Origin: Gammaproteobacteria bacterium
GTDB taxonomy: Bacteria > Pseudomonadota > Gammaproteobacteria > Chromatiales > Chromatiaceae
Direction of reading: 5' to 3'
Length of the DNA stretch: 13,066 nt
NCBI GenBank assembly: GCA_030620735.1
Contig: JAUXDV010000026.1
Location: 1 to 13,066, forward strand
In this document: piece after piece, positions 6,934-13,066 of the stretch
How positions within the stretch are numbered: the first letter of the stretch is position 1
Layout of the letters: each line of letters begins with the position of its first letter
Translations under genes and position numbers: made by a program
Notes under the pieces: model-generated
What the model was told of the DNA's origin: nothing
What the model saw: the letters and a program-made list of their open reading frames with translations, nothing else
Databases searched by the model: none

Positions 6934-7467
6934 ATGAAACTTGTAAAAATTGTAACTGCGACTGCTTTGGCCAGCACCCTATCGTTTGCCGCAATCGCAG
7001 AGAGTGACAAATCAGCAGCGCCTGCAGCCGCCGGAGATACAGTTGCAGAAAAATCTGCAACTCCATCAGCACAACAGAACAGTAATATGCCAATGAATGT
7101 CGGACAGATGCCGATATACATGGGACAAATGCCAATGGAAAACAGGCAGAGGTCATTTTCAGTTGGGCAGACGCCCATGAACAGGGGGCAGCAGCCAATG
7201 GGAGCAGGCCAGATGCCGATGAACAGACCCCAGAGACCGATGGGCACAGGACAAATGCCGATGAATAGAGGGCAAATGCCCATGATGGGCCGGGGCCAGG
7301 GTAATCGCATGGGCAGGGGTAAAATGGGGCATATGAACCCTCAGATGAAGCAGCAAATGATGGCCATGAAACAGGCGCACATGAAAAAAATGGAAAATCA
7401 TCTGGCAAACATCGAGGCGCTGCTCAGAGAGTTGGTGGAGATGCAAAAAAAGAGGCAACTACCATGA
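6934..7467 (+). CDS. Exported methionine-rich heptad-repeat protein
   Basis: The 177-residue product begins with a Sec signal (MKLVKIVTATALASTLSFAAIA, cleavage about residue 22). An Ala/Ser-rich linker follows, then residues 57-119: nine consecutive 7-residue units of consensus GQMPMNR, with GQ or a variant at 57, 64, 71, 78, 85, 92, 99, 106 and 113. A Gly/Arg/Met segment (GRGQGNRMGRGKMGHMNPQM) leads to a charged helical end (about 145-175). About 27 residues are Met and the mature part has no Cys. Met-rich periplasmic repeats in other proteins bind Cu(I)/Ag(I) or act as oxidisable antioxidants; either role here is inference. GAGG at 6921-6924 is the ribosome site. It overlaps the next gene by four bases (ATGA), so it heads a coupled cluster. 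I recognise no named family. Confidence 0.8.
   Translation: MKLVKIVTATALASTLSFAAIAESDKSAAPAAAGDTVAEKSATPSAQQNSNMPMNVGQMPIYMGQMPMENRQRSFSVGQTPMNRGQQPMGAGQMPMNRPQRPMGTGQMPMNRGQMPMMGRGQGNRMGRGKMGHMNPQMKQQMMAMKQAHMKKMENHLANIEALLRELVEMQKKRQLP
7102..7290 (+). repeat. 21-bp coding tandem repeat (GQMPMNR units)
   Basis: Nine 21-bp units encode the seven-residue repeats of the Met-rich protein. The strongest units read GQMPMNR, GQMPMEN and GQMPMMG; units 3 (RQRSFSV) and 7 (PQRPMGT) have drifted. The constant period without indels shows duplication followed by point change. Confidence 0.8.
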
Positions 7468-7793
7468 CAACAGTAAAAAAGAGCACGACAGGGGAGACAG
7501 CGGAGATAGAGTCCCTCAAGGAGGAATTTGCAAATTTACGCAGCGACGTCGCTTCTCTTGTTGCATCCCTCGGGAAAATTTCACAATCAAAGGTAGCGGA
7601 AGCGACAGATTCCGTGACCGAAACCCTCGAGGAAAACCCCAACTGGGATGACATGAAATCACAGATTGCGCAGGCTCGCGCCCAGGGAGAGCAGTTGAGC
7701 CAGGACCTCGGCGAAGAGGTCAGCAGACACCCGCTGGCCAGCATAGCCATTGCCTTCGGCATCGGCTATATCGCATCCAAAATCGTCAAATAG
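7464..7793 (+). CDS. DUF883/YqjD-like membrane-anchored protein
   Basis: The 109-residue product has a long polar, helical N-terminal part (about 11-85: EIESLKEEFANLRSDVASLV through ARAQGEQLSQDLGEEV) and one C-terminal hydrophobic helix (about 90-106, PLASIAIAFGIGYIASKIV) with a final Lys. This is the layout of the DUF883 (YqjD/ElaB) family, tail-anchored inner-membrane proteins that in E. coli bind ribosomes in stationary phase. The start overlaps the preceding stop in ATGA. The YqjE-like gene follows after 12 bp, as in E. coli yqjDE, which strengthens the assignment. Ribosome binding by this protein is not shown by sequence alone. Confidence 0.8.
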   Translation: MTTVKKSTTGETAEIESLKEEFANLRSDVASLVASLGKISQSKVAEATDSVTETLEENPNWDDMKSQIAQARAQGEQLSQDLGEEVSRHPLASIAIAFGIGYIASKIVK

Positions 7794-7805
7794 AGAGCAG
7801 CGGCA

Positions 7806-8084
7806 ATGAAAACCACACTCTCTGACTTCGTGATCGCCTTCCTTGACCTCATGGAAGCGGAAGGCCGCACCCTGAAAACGGCCAGTATCCGCGTCGGCTG
7901 GGGCATGGCTTTTATTATTCTTGCTACGGTCTTCATCCTCGTTGCCAGCAGCAGTTTCCTGTGGGGAGTCTACCAACTCCTGATTACAGTCGTCTCCCCC
8001 CCTGCTGCGGCCATGCTGATATCGCTATTCGCGCTGATTCTTGCGGCAGTTGCCGCAATAATAGCCAGGAAGGTCTCCCGGTGA
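7806..8084 (+). CDS. YqjE-like two-helix membrane protein (holin-superfamily-like)
   Basis: The 92-residue product has an amphipathic N-terminus (MKTTLSDFVIAFLDLMEAEG) and two strong membrane helices (about 31-56 and 62-87) joined by a short VSPP turn, ending in RKVSR. Small proteins of this form next to DUF883 genes belong to the YqjE / phage-holin-III-like group; holin activity itself has not been established for chromosomal members. The order DUF883-YqjE matches E. coli yqjD-yqjE. It overlaps the next gene at GTGA, so translation is probably coupled. Confidence 0.8.
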   Translation: MKTTLSDFVIAFLDLMEAEGRTLKTASIRVGWGMAFIILATVFILVASSSFLWGVYQLLITVVSPPAAAMLISLFALILAAVAAIIARKVSR

Positions 8085-8395
8085 ACCGCAAACAGGCGAG
8101 GGAAAACTTCTCCAATGTGGTCAGTGGAAAACGTCGCAAGGCAAATGTTGACCTGGACGAAGGCAAGGCCAGGTTGCGGAGGGTGGACGAGGATCTCGAT
8201 ATCAGCACCTCCCTGCACTATCTCGGCAAGGGCGATCTGAAATCATCGCTGTTTGCCCTTGCGCCGGTTGCCCTTACCCGGGTCAAACAGGAAAACCTGC
8301 TGATACCTTTGCTGACCAGGGCTTTGCCGATTGTCAGTCAATTACTTTCCTCGAGAAAAAAACCAGGCGCTAAACAGAGAAAAGAAAATGCATAA
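8081..8395 (+). CDS. Basic 104-residue protein, fourth gene of the YqjDE-like cluster
   Basis: GTG 8081 overlaps the stop of the YqjE-like gene (GTGA), with AGGAAGG at 8067-8073 as ribosome site. The product starts VNRKQARENFSNVVSGKRRK, has a charged middle (DLDEGKARLRRVDEDLDIST), a moderately hydrophobic stretch (about 56-89, LFALAPVALTRVKQ and LLIPLLTRALPIVSQLL) and a Lys/Arg-rich end. It occupies the place of E. coli yqjK in the yqjCDEK cluster, but I see no clear sequence match and do not assign it. No signal peptide is visible, so it is cytoplasmic or peripherally bound to the inner membrane. An upstream in-frame ATG at 7961 lies deep inside the preceding gene and is unlikely. Confidence 0.7.
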   Translation: MNRKQARENFSNVVSGKRRKANVDLDEGKARLRRVDEDLDISTSLHYLGKGDLKSSLFALAPVALTRVKQENLLIPLLTRALPIVSQLLSSRKKPGAKQRKENA

Positions 8396-8448
8396 ACAAA
8401 TCTCCTGACAGATTTTGACCTTCGGCCGCGAGGTATTGGCAACATCAA

Positions 8449-11031
8449 TTAACGCCTTCCGCCGCCTCTTCCACCACCGCCCCTGCTACGGCCTCCACCA
8501 CCGCTTTTACGACCGCCTCCGCTGCTGCGATTTTTGCTGCTGGAGGCGGCTCTCTTGTTGCCGCTCGAGCGTGTTTGATGAGAACGGTTGAGGTTGCTCC
8601 TGGTTGTACCGCTGCTCTTCTTGTGCTTGCTGGAGGAATACTTCTTGCCACTCGTTTTGCCTGCAGCCGGTTTTTTCGCCTTGGCGGCCGCTTTTGGTTT
8701 GGCCTTGGTCGCAGCCTTCGGTTTAGCCTTGGCGGCTGCTTTCGGCTTGGTTTTAGCCGCAGTTTTGGGCTTCTGCCTGGCCGGCGTTTTCACCGCGGCT
8801 TTTCCCTTCTTATCTTTCACAGCGCCTGCACCCGCCTTGCGATCCTTGACTCCAGCGCCTCCCTTACGATCTTTTACAGCAGCCTTGCCTCCTTTACGAT
8901 CTTTCAGCCCGTCTCTCGATGCGGTCTTTCCCTTGCGCTCTTTCAGCCCTGCGACTCCTGCTTCACGACTTTTGACCGCCTTCCTCCCTTTCGCATCAAG
9001 CTTGCCGCCTTTACTCTTTTTCCAGCCATCTTTGCCGCTATGCTTTGACCAGTTGTCGCCATCGCGTCTGTAGACGCCGCCGTCTTTTCCGGCAAAGAGA
9101 TTATTGCGCTTCCCTTTGGCAACTGTTTTTCCTCCGCGTGAACGCTGGCTTGCCTTTGCCCAGTTGTTGCTCTTTCTGGAAACGGATTTTCCCCACGAGC
9201 CATACGGCGTCCTGGCTACCGCCCCTGTTGTGCGACGCTTTGAATATGGGCTATAGGAGGAGCGTGAAAATGCGCTTCCATAGGGGCCTCTGGCATAGCC
9301 GCCACGGTAATAACGCCCTGTTCCCGGATTGTAGCCGGCCCTGCCGCCAATACCGCCATAGGGACCGTAGTGCCTGGGCCTGCCTCCCCGGTAATAACCG
9401 CGTCCATAGCGGTAGCGCATGCCGGATCCGTAGCCGTAATAATGAGAGTGATAATGATAGTGACCATAGCGATGATTGCCCCAGTAGCTCCCTGCCCACA
9501 GACCCAGGCCGAACATCAGCACGCCGGTTGCCGCCACGTAGCTGCCGGAGTAGCCGGAGGTATAACCCACCACGACACTCTCCGGGGTCGAGTCATACAC
9601 CTTGACATAGGTGGCGTTGTATTTGGGGCTCTCTTCCGGGATGGAGTAGATCGCCTCATCGACTTCCGTCGCTACCGCCCAGGGACCATTTGGGTCACTG
9701 GCGACAAACCAGACTCCATCGACGAGCGCGTAGTAGAGGTCGGAGACGAGGAAGACATCGTTGGGAGAGTTGATGGCGTAGGAGACTGCCGGGCTGGTTC
9801 CCTTGATCTCCTCAAATTCCGGCTCTCCCTCGTAGACGATCTCTGTGGTCGTATCCTTGCGGCTCACCGTCGCCTTCTGTGGAACCGACGCCAGCAGCAC
9901 TGCTGCTTCCGCATCCGGGCTTCCAGGCACAGCGCTGAGCGCATCACTTCTGTTGTGATCTGCCGGGATCTTGAGGAACTCCTCCGGCAGGTCGGCCGAT
10001 GCCGCACCCCATGGACCCTGCAGGTTCTCCGCCCTGAACCAGCGGCCGGCGGTCAGGAAATAGAATTTTTTATCGTTATTGTCAAAAAAAAGATCACTGT
10101 CCGTGTTGCTGACATACATCAGTTTGGTTCCGGAGACCAGCCCAAACTCAGGCTCGCCGTCGGTCTCGATCAGCTCCGAGGGCTCTGTTGCAACATAAAC
10201 CAGATTCAGCTCTTCGGCGGATTTTCCCGGAATATGCTCCTTGACATCCCCCCAGTTATCATCGTCTGGAAGCTTGCTGAATGCATCCGGGAGCTTGTCC
10301 GCTTTTTTCCACGGCCCCTTGACCGGATCTGCCGTCTCCATCCAGCTCTCCTCATCGAGCAGATAATAGGTGGAAGTGGAGACGTCCAGCAGCAGATCCC
10401 AGTTGGTATTGACGGCAAACATCAGGTCATCGACACCCTCGACCGGCTTGAAGGAGGGCTCTCCCATGAAACCGAGCAGAATGGCGGGTTGATCGCTATA
10501 GAAAATCGGCGGTGGATCGAGATTGACATCAACTTCGCGGATATCCCTGCTCTCCGCCTCGAGGTCGGCAACGAGCCGGTCCAGCGCCATGACTATACTT
10601 CCCTCGACAGGAAGCGCTCCGGTCACCAGCTCGCCGGCCTTCGTTGCGATCTCGTCATCGATATCGGGAAAATGCATCCTGGTGATTGTCAAATCGTCCA
10701 ACAGGACTTCATCCTCATCTTTATCCACTTCTGTCGTGGCCTTGATATAGATGACGCCATATTGAAACTCATCACTGCCCTCAAACTGGACAGAGACCGC
10801 CGACTTCGCAGTCAGCGTGGTGTAATCGGTCCATTCGTCCAACTGCGGCTGGTAGAGGACCACCTCTCCGCCCTCGCTCTGATACTCCCGCGGCCAGCCA
10901 GTCTCCTCAACAACATCAGCAGGCTTGTCGCCCGTAGCCTCGACCGCCGGTTGTGCGGCCTCTTCTGCCACCAGGGCAGTTGCCCCCATGAAGACATAGA
11001 TGGCAAAGAGTGGAATGTAGATGTGTTTCAT
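8449..11031 (-). CDS. Large exported modular protein with histone-H1-like basic tail (copy 1)
   Basis: The 860-residue product has a Sec signal (MKHIYIPLFAIYVFMGATALVA, cleavage about 22). After an acidic N-domain (about 45-185) come three tandem modules, each starting GEPxF and holding a 'W..a...GPW' phrase and an 'IP/LP' turn: about 190-291, 292-401 and 402-499. A hydrophobic stretch (about 498-517, YVAATGVLMFGLGLWAGSYW) follows, then a Tyr/Gly/His/Arg-rich part (518-600), GYNPGTGRYYRGG, YGSWGKSV and GKDGGVYRRDGDNWSKHSG (648-666). Modules of this kind are often annotated 'carbohydrate-binding family V/XII', a label I give from memory with no proven ligand. The last 190 residues are extremely basic: KDRK units (696-747), four KPKAAAKA-type octads (754-785), a Ser/Arg/Asn part and a GGGGR tail. 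A secreted protein with such a polycationic tail could bind polyanions such as extracellular DNA, teichoic-like or acidic polysaccharides; that is inference. It is paralogous to the gene just upstream. Confidence 0.85.
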   Translation of the reverse strand: MKHIYIPLFAIYVFMGATALVAEEAAQPAVEATGDKPADVVEETGWPREYQSEGGEVVLYQPQLDEWTDYTTLTAKSAVSVQFEGSDEFQYGVIYIKATTEVDKDEDEVLLDDLTITRMHFPDIDDEIATKAGELVTGALPVEGSIVMALDRLVADLEAESRDIREVDVNLDPPPIFYSDQPAILLGFMGEPSFKPVEGVDDLMFAVNTNWDLLLDVSTSTYYLLDEESWMETADPVKGPWKKADKLPDAFSKLPDDDNWGDVKEHIPGKSAEELNLVYVATEPSELIETDGEPEFGLVSGTKLMYVSNTDSDLFFDNNDKKFYFLTAGRWFRAENLQGPWGAASADLPEEFLKIPADHNRSDALSAVPGSPDAEAAVLLASVPQKATVSRKDTTTEIVYEGEPEFEEIKGTSPAVSYAINSPNDVFLVSDLYYALVDGVWFVASDPNGPWAVATEVDEAIYSIPEESPKYNATYVKVYDSTPESVVVGYTSGYSGSYVAATGVLMFGLGLWAGSYWGNHRYGHYHYHSHYYGYGSGMRYRYGRGYYRGGRPRHYGPYGGIGGRAGYNPGTGRYYRGGYARGPYGSAFSRSSYSPYSKRRTTGAVARTPYGSWGKSVSRKSNNWAKASQRSRGGKTVAKGKRNNLFAGKDGGVYRRDGDNWSKHSGKDGWKKSKGGKLDAKGRKAVKSREAGVAGLKERKGKTASRDGLKDRKGGKAAVKDRKGGAGVKDRKAGAGAVKDKKGKAAVKTPARQKPKTAAKTKPKAAAKAKPKAATKAKPKAAAKAKKPAAGKTSGKKYSSSKHKKSSGTTRSNLNRSHQTRSSGNKRAASSSKNRSSGGGRKSGGGGRSRGGGGRGGGRR
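8677..8772 (-). repeat. 24-bp coding repeat (KPKAAAKA octads)
   Basis: Four in-frame 24-bp units encode KPKTAAKT, KPKAAAKA, KPKAATKA and KPKAAAKA (residues 754-785 of copy 1). The pattern resembles histone H1 and Pseudomonas AlgP tails. The paralog lacks this octad array and has instead a roughly 15-residue unit ending APARKT, present twice. Confidence 0.75.
8788..8946 (-). repeat. Degenerate KDRK repeats in copy 1
   Basis: Residues 696-748 of copy 1 contain units LKERKG, LKDRKGGKAA, VKDRKGGAG, VKDRKAGAGA and VKDKKGKAA, of about ten residues each and uneven length. They correspond in position to the regular 57-bp array of copy 2 but have lost or never had its regular 19-residue period. Confidence 0.6.
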
Positions 11032-11072
11032 AACCTATTACTCGCGTGAATCATGATGGGATGTACGTACCA

Positions 11073-11204
11073 CAGTTGGCAGTTGGCAGTTGGCAGTTGG
11101 CAGTTGGCAAAATCTAATCGCGTCATTGCCATCAGCAAGTTTTTTCTGCTGGAATCTGTAGCATTTGTTGTTACTGCAAACTGCCAACTGAATACTGCCA
11201 ACTT
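11073..11204. repeat. CAGTTGG tandem repeat with inverted copies
   Basis: Five exact CAGTTGG units run from 11073 to 11107. Inverted copies follow at 11184-11190 (CCAACTG) and 11198-11204 (CCAACTT), inside the 208-bp gap between the two paralogous genes. Single-strand pairing could form a long hairpin in several registers. In the gap I see no gene; the leader and probably the promoter of copy 1 must lie here, since copy 1 starts at 11031. It may also end the transcript of the upstream copy. Confidence 0.8.
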
Positions 11205-11239
11205 GTTTCTTCCGCATACTGACGACTGCAAACTTTTTT

Positions 11240-13066
11240 TCAGCGTCTTCTACCGCCGCCGCCCCGGCTACGGCCTCCACCACCACTCCTGCTGCGACCA
11301 CTGCTGCTACGCTTGGCGCTGCTGCGGTTTCTGCTGCTGGATTTGGCGCGTCTGTTGCCGCTCGAGCGTGATTTATGAGAACGATTGAGATTGCTCCTGG
11401 TTGAACCGCTGCTTTTCCTCTGCTTGCTGGACGCATATTTCTTGCTGCTCGTTTTGCGAGCAGGCGCTTTTTTCCTGGGCGCAGCTTTTTTGTTTGTTTT
11501 GCGTGCAGGCGCTTTTTTCCCGGGAGCAGACTTTTTCGTTGCCTTACGGGCAGCCGGCTTCTTTGCAGCACTTTTGCTCTGCTTCCTGACGCCAGTAGCG
11601 CCTTTACGATCTTTCACTGCAGCCTTGCTTTTTTTCCGATCCCTGCCGCCTGCGCCTGCCTTGCGATCCTTCAACGCCGCCTTGCTCCCTTTGCGATCCC
11701 TCCCCCCTGCGCCTGCCTTGCGATCCTTCAACGCTGCCTTGCTGCCCTTGCGATCCCTGCTCCCGGCACCTGCCTTACGATCCTTCAACGCTGCCTTGCT
11801 GCCTTTGCGATCCCTGCCCCCTGCACCTGATTTGCGATCTTTCAACGCCGCCTTGCTGCCTTTGCGATCCCGGCCCCCTGTGCCTGCCCTGCGATCTTTC
11901 AACTTCTTATTGTCCGCCAGCTTCTTCTTATTGCGATCCTTGGCCCCAGCACTTCTCTTACGATCCTGGATCGCTTTGCGGTCCTTGGAATCAAGCTTCA
12001 TATCGGTCTTTTTCCAGCCATTTTTTCCTCTGTTCTTTGACCAGTTTTTACCGTTGTGCCGATAGACTCCGCCGTCTTTGCCAACAAAGAGATTATTCTT
12101 CCCCTTGGCCACTTTGAACCCCTCGCCGGTGCGCCTGTTGTAGCCGCCAAGTACAGCCCGTCCACCAGAACCTTTCGCCCCGGCGATTGTTTTTCCTCCG
12201 CGAGTACGGTGTCCTGCTTTCGCCCAGTTGTCACCTCTTCTGGTGACTGTCTTGCCCCAGGATCCATAGGGCGTCCTGCCTCCCGTCCTGGCGACGCGCC
12301 TGTTGGTGTAGGGATTATAGGAGGTGCGTGCAAATGCGCTGCCATAGGGACCCCGCGCAACACCGCCACGGTAGTAACGCCCGGTTCTGGGGTTGTATCC
12401 GGCCCTGCCGCCGATGCCACCATAGGGACCATAGAGGCGTGGCCGCGCACCCCTGTAATAGCCATGTCCGTAGCGGTAGCGCATGCCGCAGCCATAGCCG
12501 TAGAAATGGGGGCGATAATGATAACCATAGTAGCGGTTATTATTCCAGTAACTCCCCGCCCACAGCCCCAGGCCGAACATCAGCACGCCGGTTGCCGCCA
12601 CATAGCTGCCGGAGTAGCCGGAGGTATAGCCCACCACCACGTTATCCGGTGTCGAGTCATAAACGCGCACATAGGTGGCGTTGTATTTTGGGCTCTCTTC
12701 CGGGATGGAATAGATCGCCTCGTCCACTTCTGTAGCCACGGCCCAGGTCCCTGTCGGCGTACTGGCGACGAACCAAACGCCATCGACAAGCGCGTAGTAG
12801 AGGCCGGAGACCAGGAAGACATCGTTGGGAGAGTTAAGGGCATAGGAGACAGACGGATTAGTTCCCTTGATCTCCTCAAATTGAGGCTCTCCCTCGTAGA
12901 CGATCTCAGTGGTCGTATCCTTGCGACTCACCGTCGCCTTCTGTGGGACCGATGCCAGCAGCACCGCTGCTTCAGCATCCGCTGTACCGGGCACCGCGCT
13001 CAATACATCATCTTTTTCGTGATCTTCCGGTATTTTCGCAAACTCTTCGGGCAGGTCGGCTGAAGC
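11240..13066 (-). CDS. Large exported modular protein with basic tail (copy 2), N-terminus missing
   Basis: The frame is open from the window end (13066) to the stop at 11240: 608 residues of the C-terminal part are visible. Its first residues, ASADLPEEFAKIPEDHEKDD, align with residues 344-363 of copy 1, so about 340 N-terminal residues should lie beyond the window. It keeps the end of the second GEPxF module, the whole third, the hydrophobic stretch (about 155-174 of the fragment), the Tyr/Gly/Arg region and GKDGGVYRHNGKNWSKNRG. DNA identity to copy 1 is high across this part. Differences are a single Cys (YGYGCGMRY where copy 1 has Ser), a 25-residue insertion after GGKT (12113-12187) and a tail with five regular 19-residue KDRK repeats, then APARKT units and a Ser/Arg/Gly end. 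It is upstream of copy 1 on the same strand. Confidence 0.85.
   Translation of the reverse strand, partial: ASADLPEEFAKIPEDHEKDDVLSAVPGTADAEAAVLLASVPQKATVSRKDTTTEIVYEGEPQFEEIKGTNPSVSYALNSPNDVFLVSGLYYALVDGVWFVASTPTGTWAVATEVDEAIYSIPEESPKYNATYVRVYDSTPDNVVVGYTSGYSGSYVAATGVLMFGLGLWAGSYWNNNRYYGYHYRPHFYGYGCGMRYRYGHGYYRGARPRLYGPYGGIGGRAGYNPRTGRYYRGGVARGPYGSAFARTSYNPYTNRRVARTGGRTPYGSWGKTVTRRGDNWAKAGHRTRGGKTIAGAKGSGGRAVLGGYNRRTGEGFKVAKGKNNLFVGKDGGVYRHNGKNWSKNRGKNGWKKTDMKLDSKDRKAIQDRKRSAGAKDRNKKKLADNKKLKDRRAGTGGRDRKGSKAALKDRKSGAGGRDRKGSKAALKDRKAGAGSRDRKGSKAALKDRKAGAGGRDRKGSKAALKDRKAGAGGRDRKKSKAAVKDRKGATGVRKQSKSAAKKPAARKATKKSAPGKKAPARKTNKKAAPRKKAPARKTSSKKYASSKQRKSSGSTRSNLNRSHKSRSSGNRRAKSSSRNRSSAKRSSSGRSRSGGGGRSRGGGGRRR
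11618..11902 (-). repeat. 57-bp coding minisatellite (five 19-residue units)
   Basis: Five in-frame 57-bp units (11902-11846, 11845-11789, 11788-11732, 11731-11675, 11674-11618) encode the consensus LKDRKAGAGGRDRKGSKAA. A partial sixth (VKDRKGATG) follows. The units differ by only a few bases, so the array is recent or homogenised and likely to vary in number between strains without a frameshift. Confidence 0.9.

Noticed and set aside
7806..8084. Phage holin indicating a prophage
   Set aside because: The gene sits in a YqjDE-like chromosomal arrangement with no other phage gene nearby.
8398..8416. AAATCT-N6-AGATTT hairpin after the four-gene cluster as a terminator
   Set aside because: The stem is only six AT-rich base pairs with a four-T run; too weak to support.
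8449..9000. Copy 1 as a histone-like or AlgP-like cytoplasmic regulator
   Set aside because: The tail resembles H1/AlgP, but it is the end of an 860-residue protein with a signal peptide and exported-type modules.
8575..9073. Hydrophobic Leu/Phe/Ala-rich frames on the plus strand opposite the basic tails (also 11385-12065)
   Set aside because: They are reverse complements of Lys/Arg/Ala-rich repeats, which by composition give such sequences; no start signals.
9370..11049. A 559-residue open frame on the plus strand opposite copy 1
   Set aside because: It is antisense to a well-supported gene with signal peptide, modules and a paralog. Its product is a shadow of the codon bias; a similar shadow occurs opposite copy 2 (12056-13063).
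11073..11107. Possible CRISPR array
   Set aside because: The units are 7 bp and directly adjoining, with no spacers and no cas genes.
11618..11902. Possible CRISPR-like direct repeats
   Set aside because: The 57-bp units are contiguous, in frame and coding; there are no spacers.
13003..13003. TTG at 13003 as the start of copy 2
   Set aside because: The frame stays open to the window edge, and the 21 upstream codons align with the middle of copy 1, so the gene begins outside the window.

Overview
The window reads as chromosomal DNA from a gammaproteobacterium. PyrE, PurU and SlyX all have clear gammaproteobacterial-type sequences, there are two outer-membrane-type lipoproteins and several Sec signal peptides, and REP/MITE-like palindromes lie between genes. 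No phage, plasmid, tRNA, rRNA or CRISPR signal was seen. Genus-level placement (for example a sulfur-oxidising Chromatiales-like lineage) would be a guess.

Layout. (1) 1-384, minus: N-terminal fragment of a membrane-anchored AsmA/YdbH-like protein. (2) 385-903: a long intergenic stretch holding a 156-bp palindromic MITE-like element bounded by an 8-bp direct repeat, then a stretch with small palindromes sharing a CATCCATG core. (3) 904-2613, plus: overlapping genes pyrE-purU-slyX, followed by an unrecognised exported four-cysteine protein (2675-3157). (4) 3166-3281: REP-like palindromes between convergent genes. (5) 3291-5242, minus: a patatin-like phospholipase lipoprotein and, downstream, a glycine-zipper/OmpA-domain lipoprotein. 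(6) 5400-6781, plus: a small exported protein and an HtrA-like PDZ serine protease. (7) 6934-8395, plus: a tight four-gene cluster of a methionine-rich exported protein built of 7-residue repeats, a DUF883/YqjD-like protein, a YqjE-like two-helix membrane protein and a basic 104-residue protein. (8) 8449-13066, minus: two tandem paralogous genes for large exported modular proteins with long, very basic, repetitive C-terminal tails; the upstream copy runs off the window end. A CAGTTGG tandem repeat with inverted copies separates them.

How the genes fit together. The first operon joins pyrimidine synthesis (OMP formation) with one-carbon metabolism (formate release from formyl-THF). Much of the rest is cell-envelope biology: lipoproteins, a periplasmic protease, small exported proteins, a stationary-phase-type membrane cluster resembling E. 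coli yqjDE, and a pair of secreted modular proteins. The most unusual material is the Met-rich heptad protein heading the YqjDE-like cluster, the duplicated secreted proteins with histone-H1-like tails (one with a 57-bp coding minisatellite), and the MITE-like element with an apparent target-site duplication.
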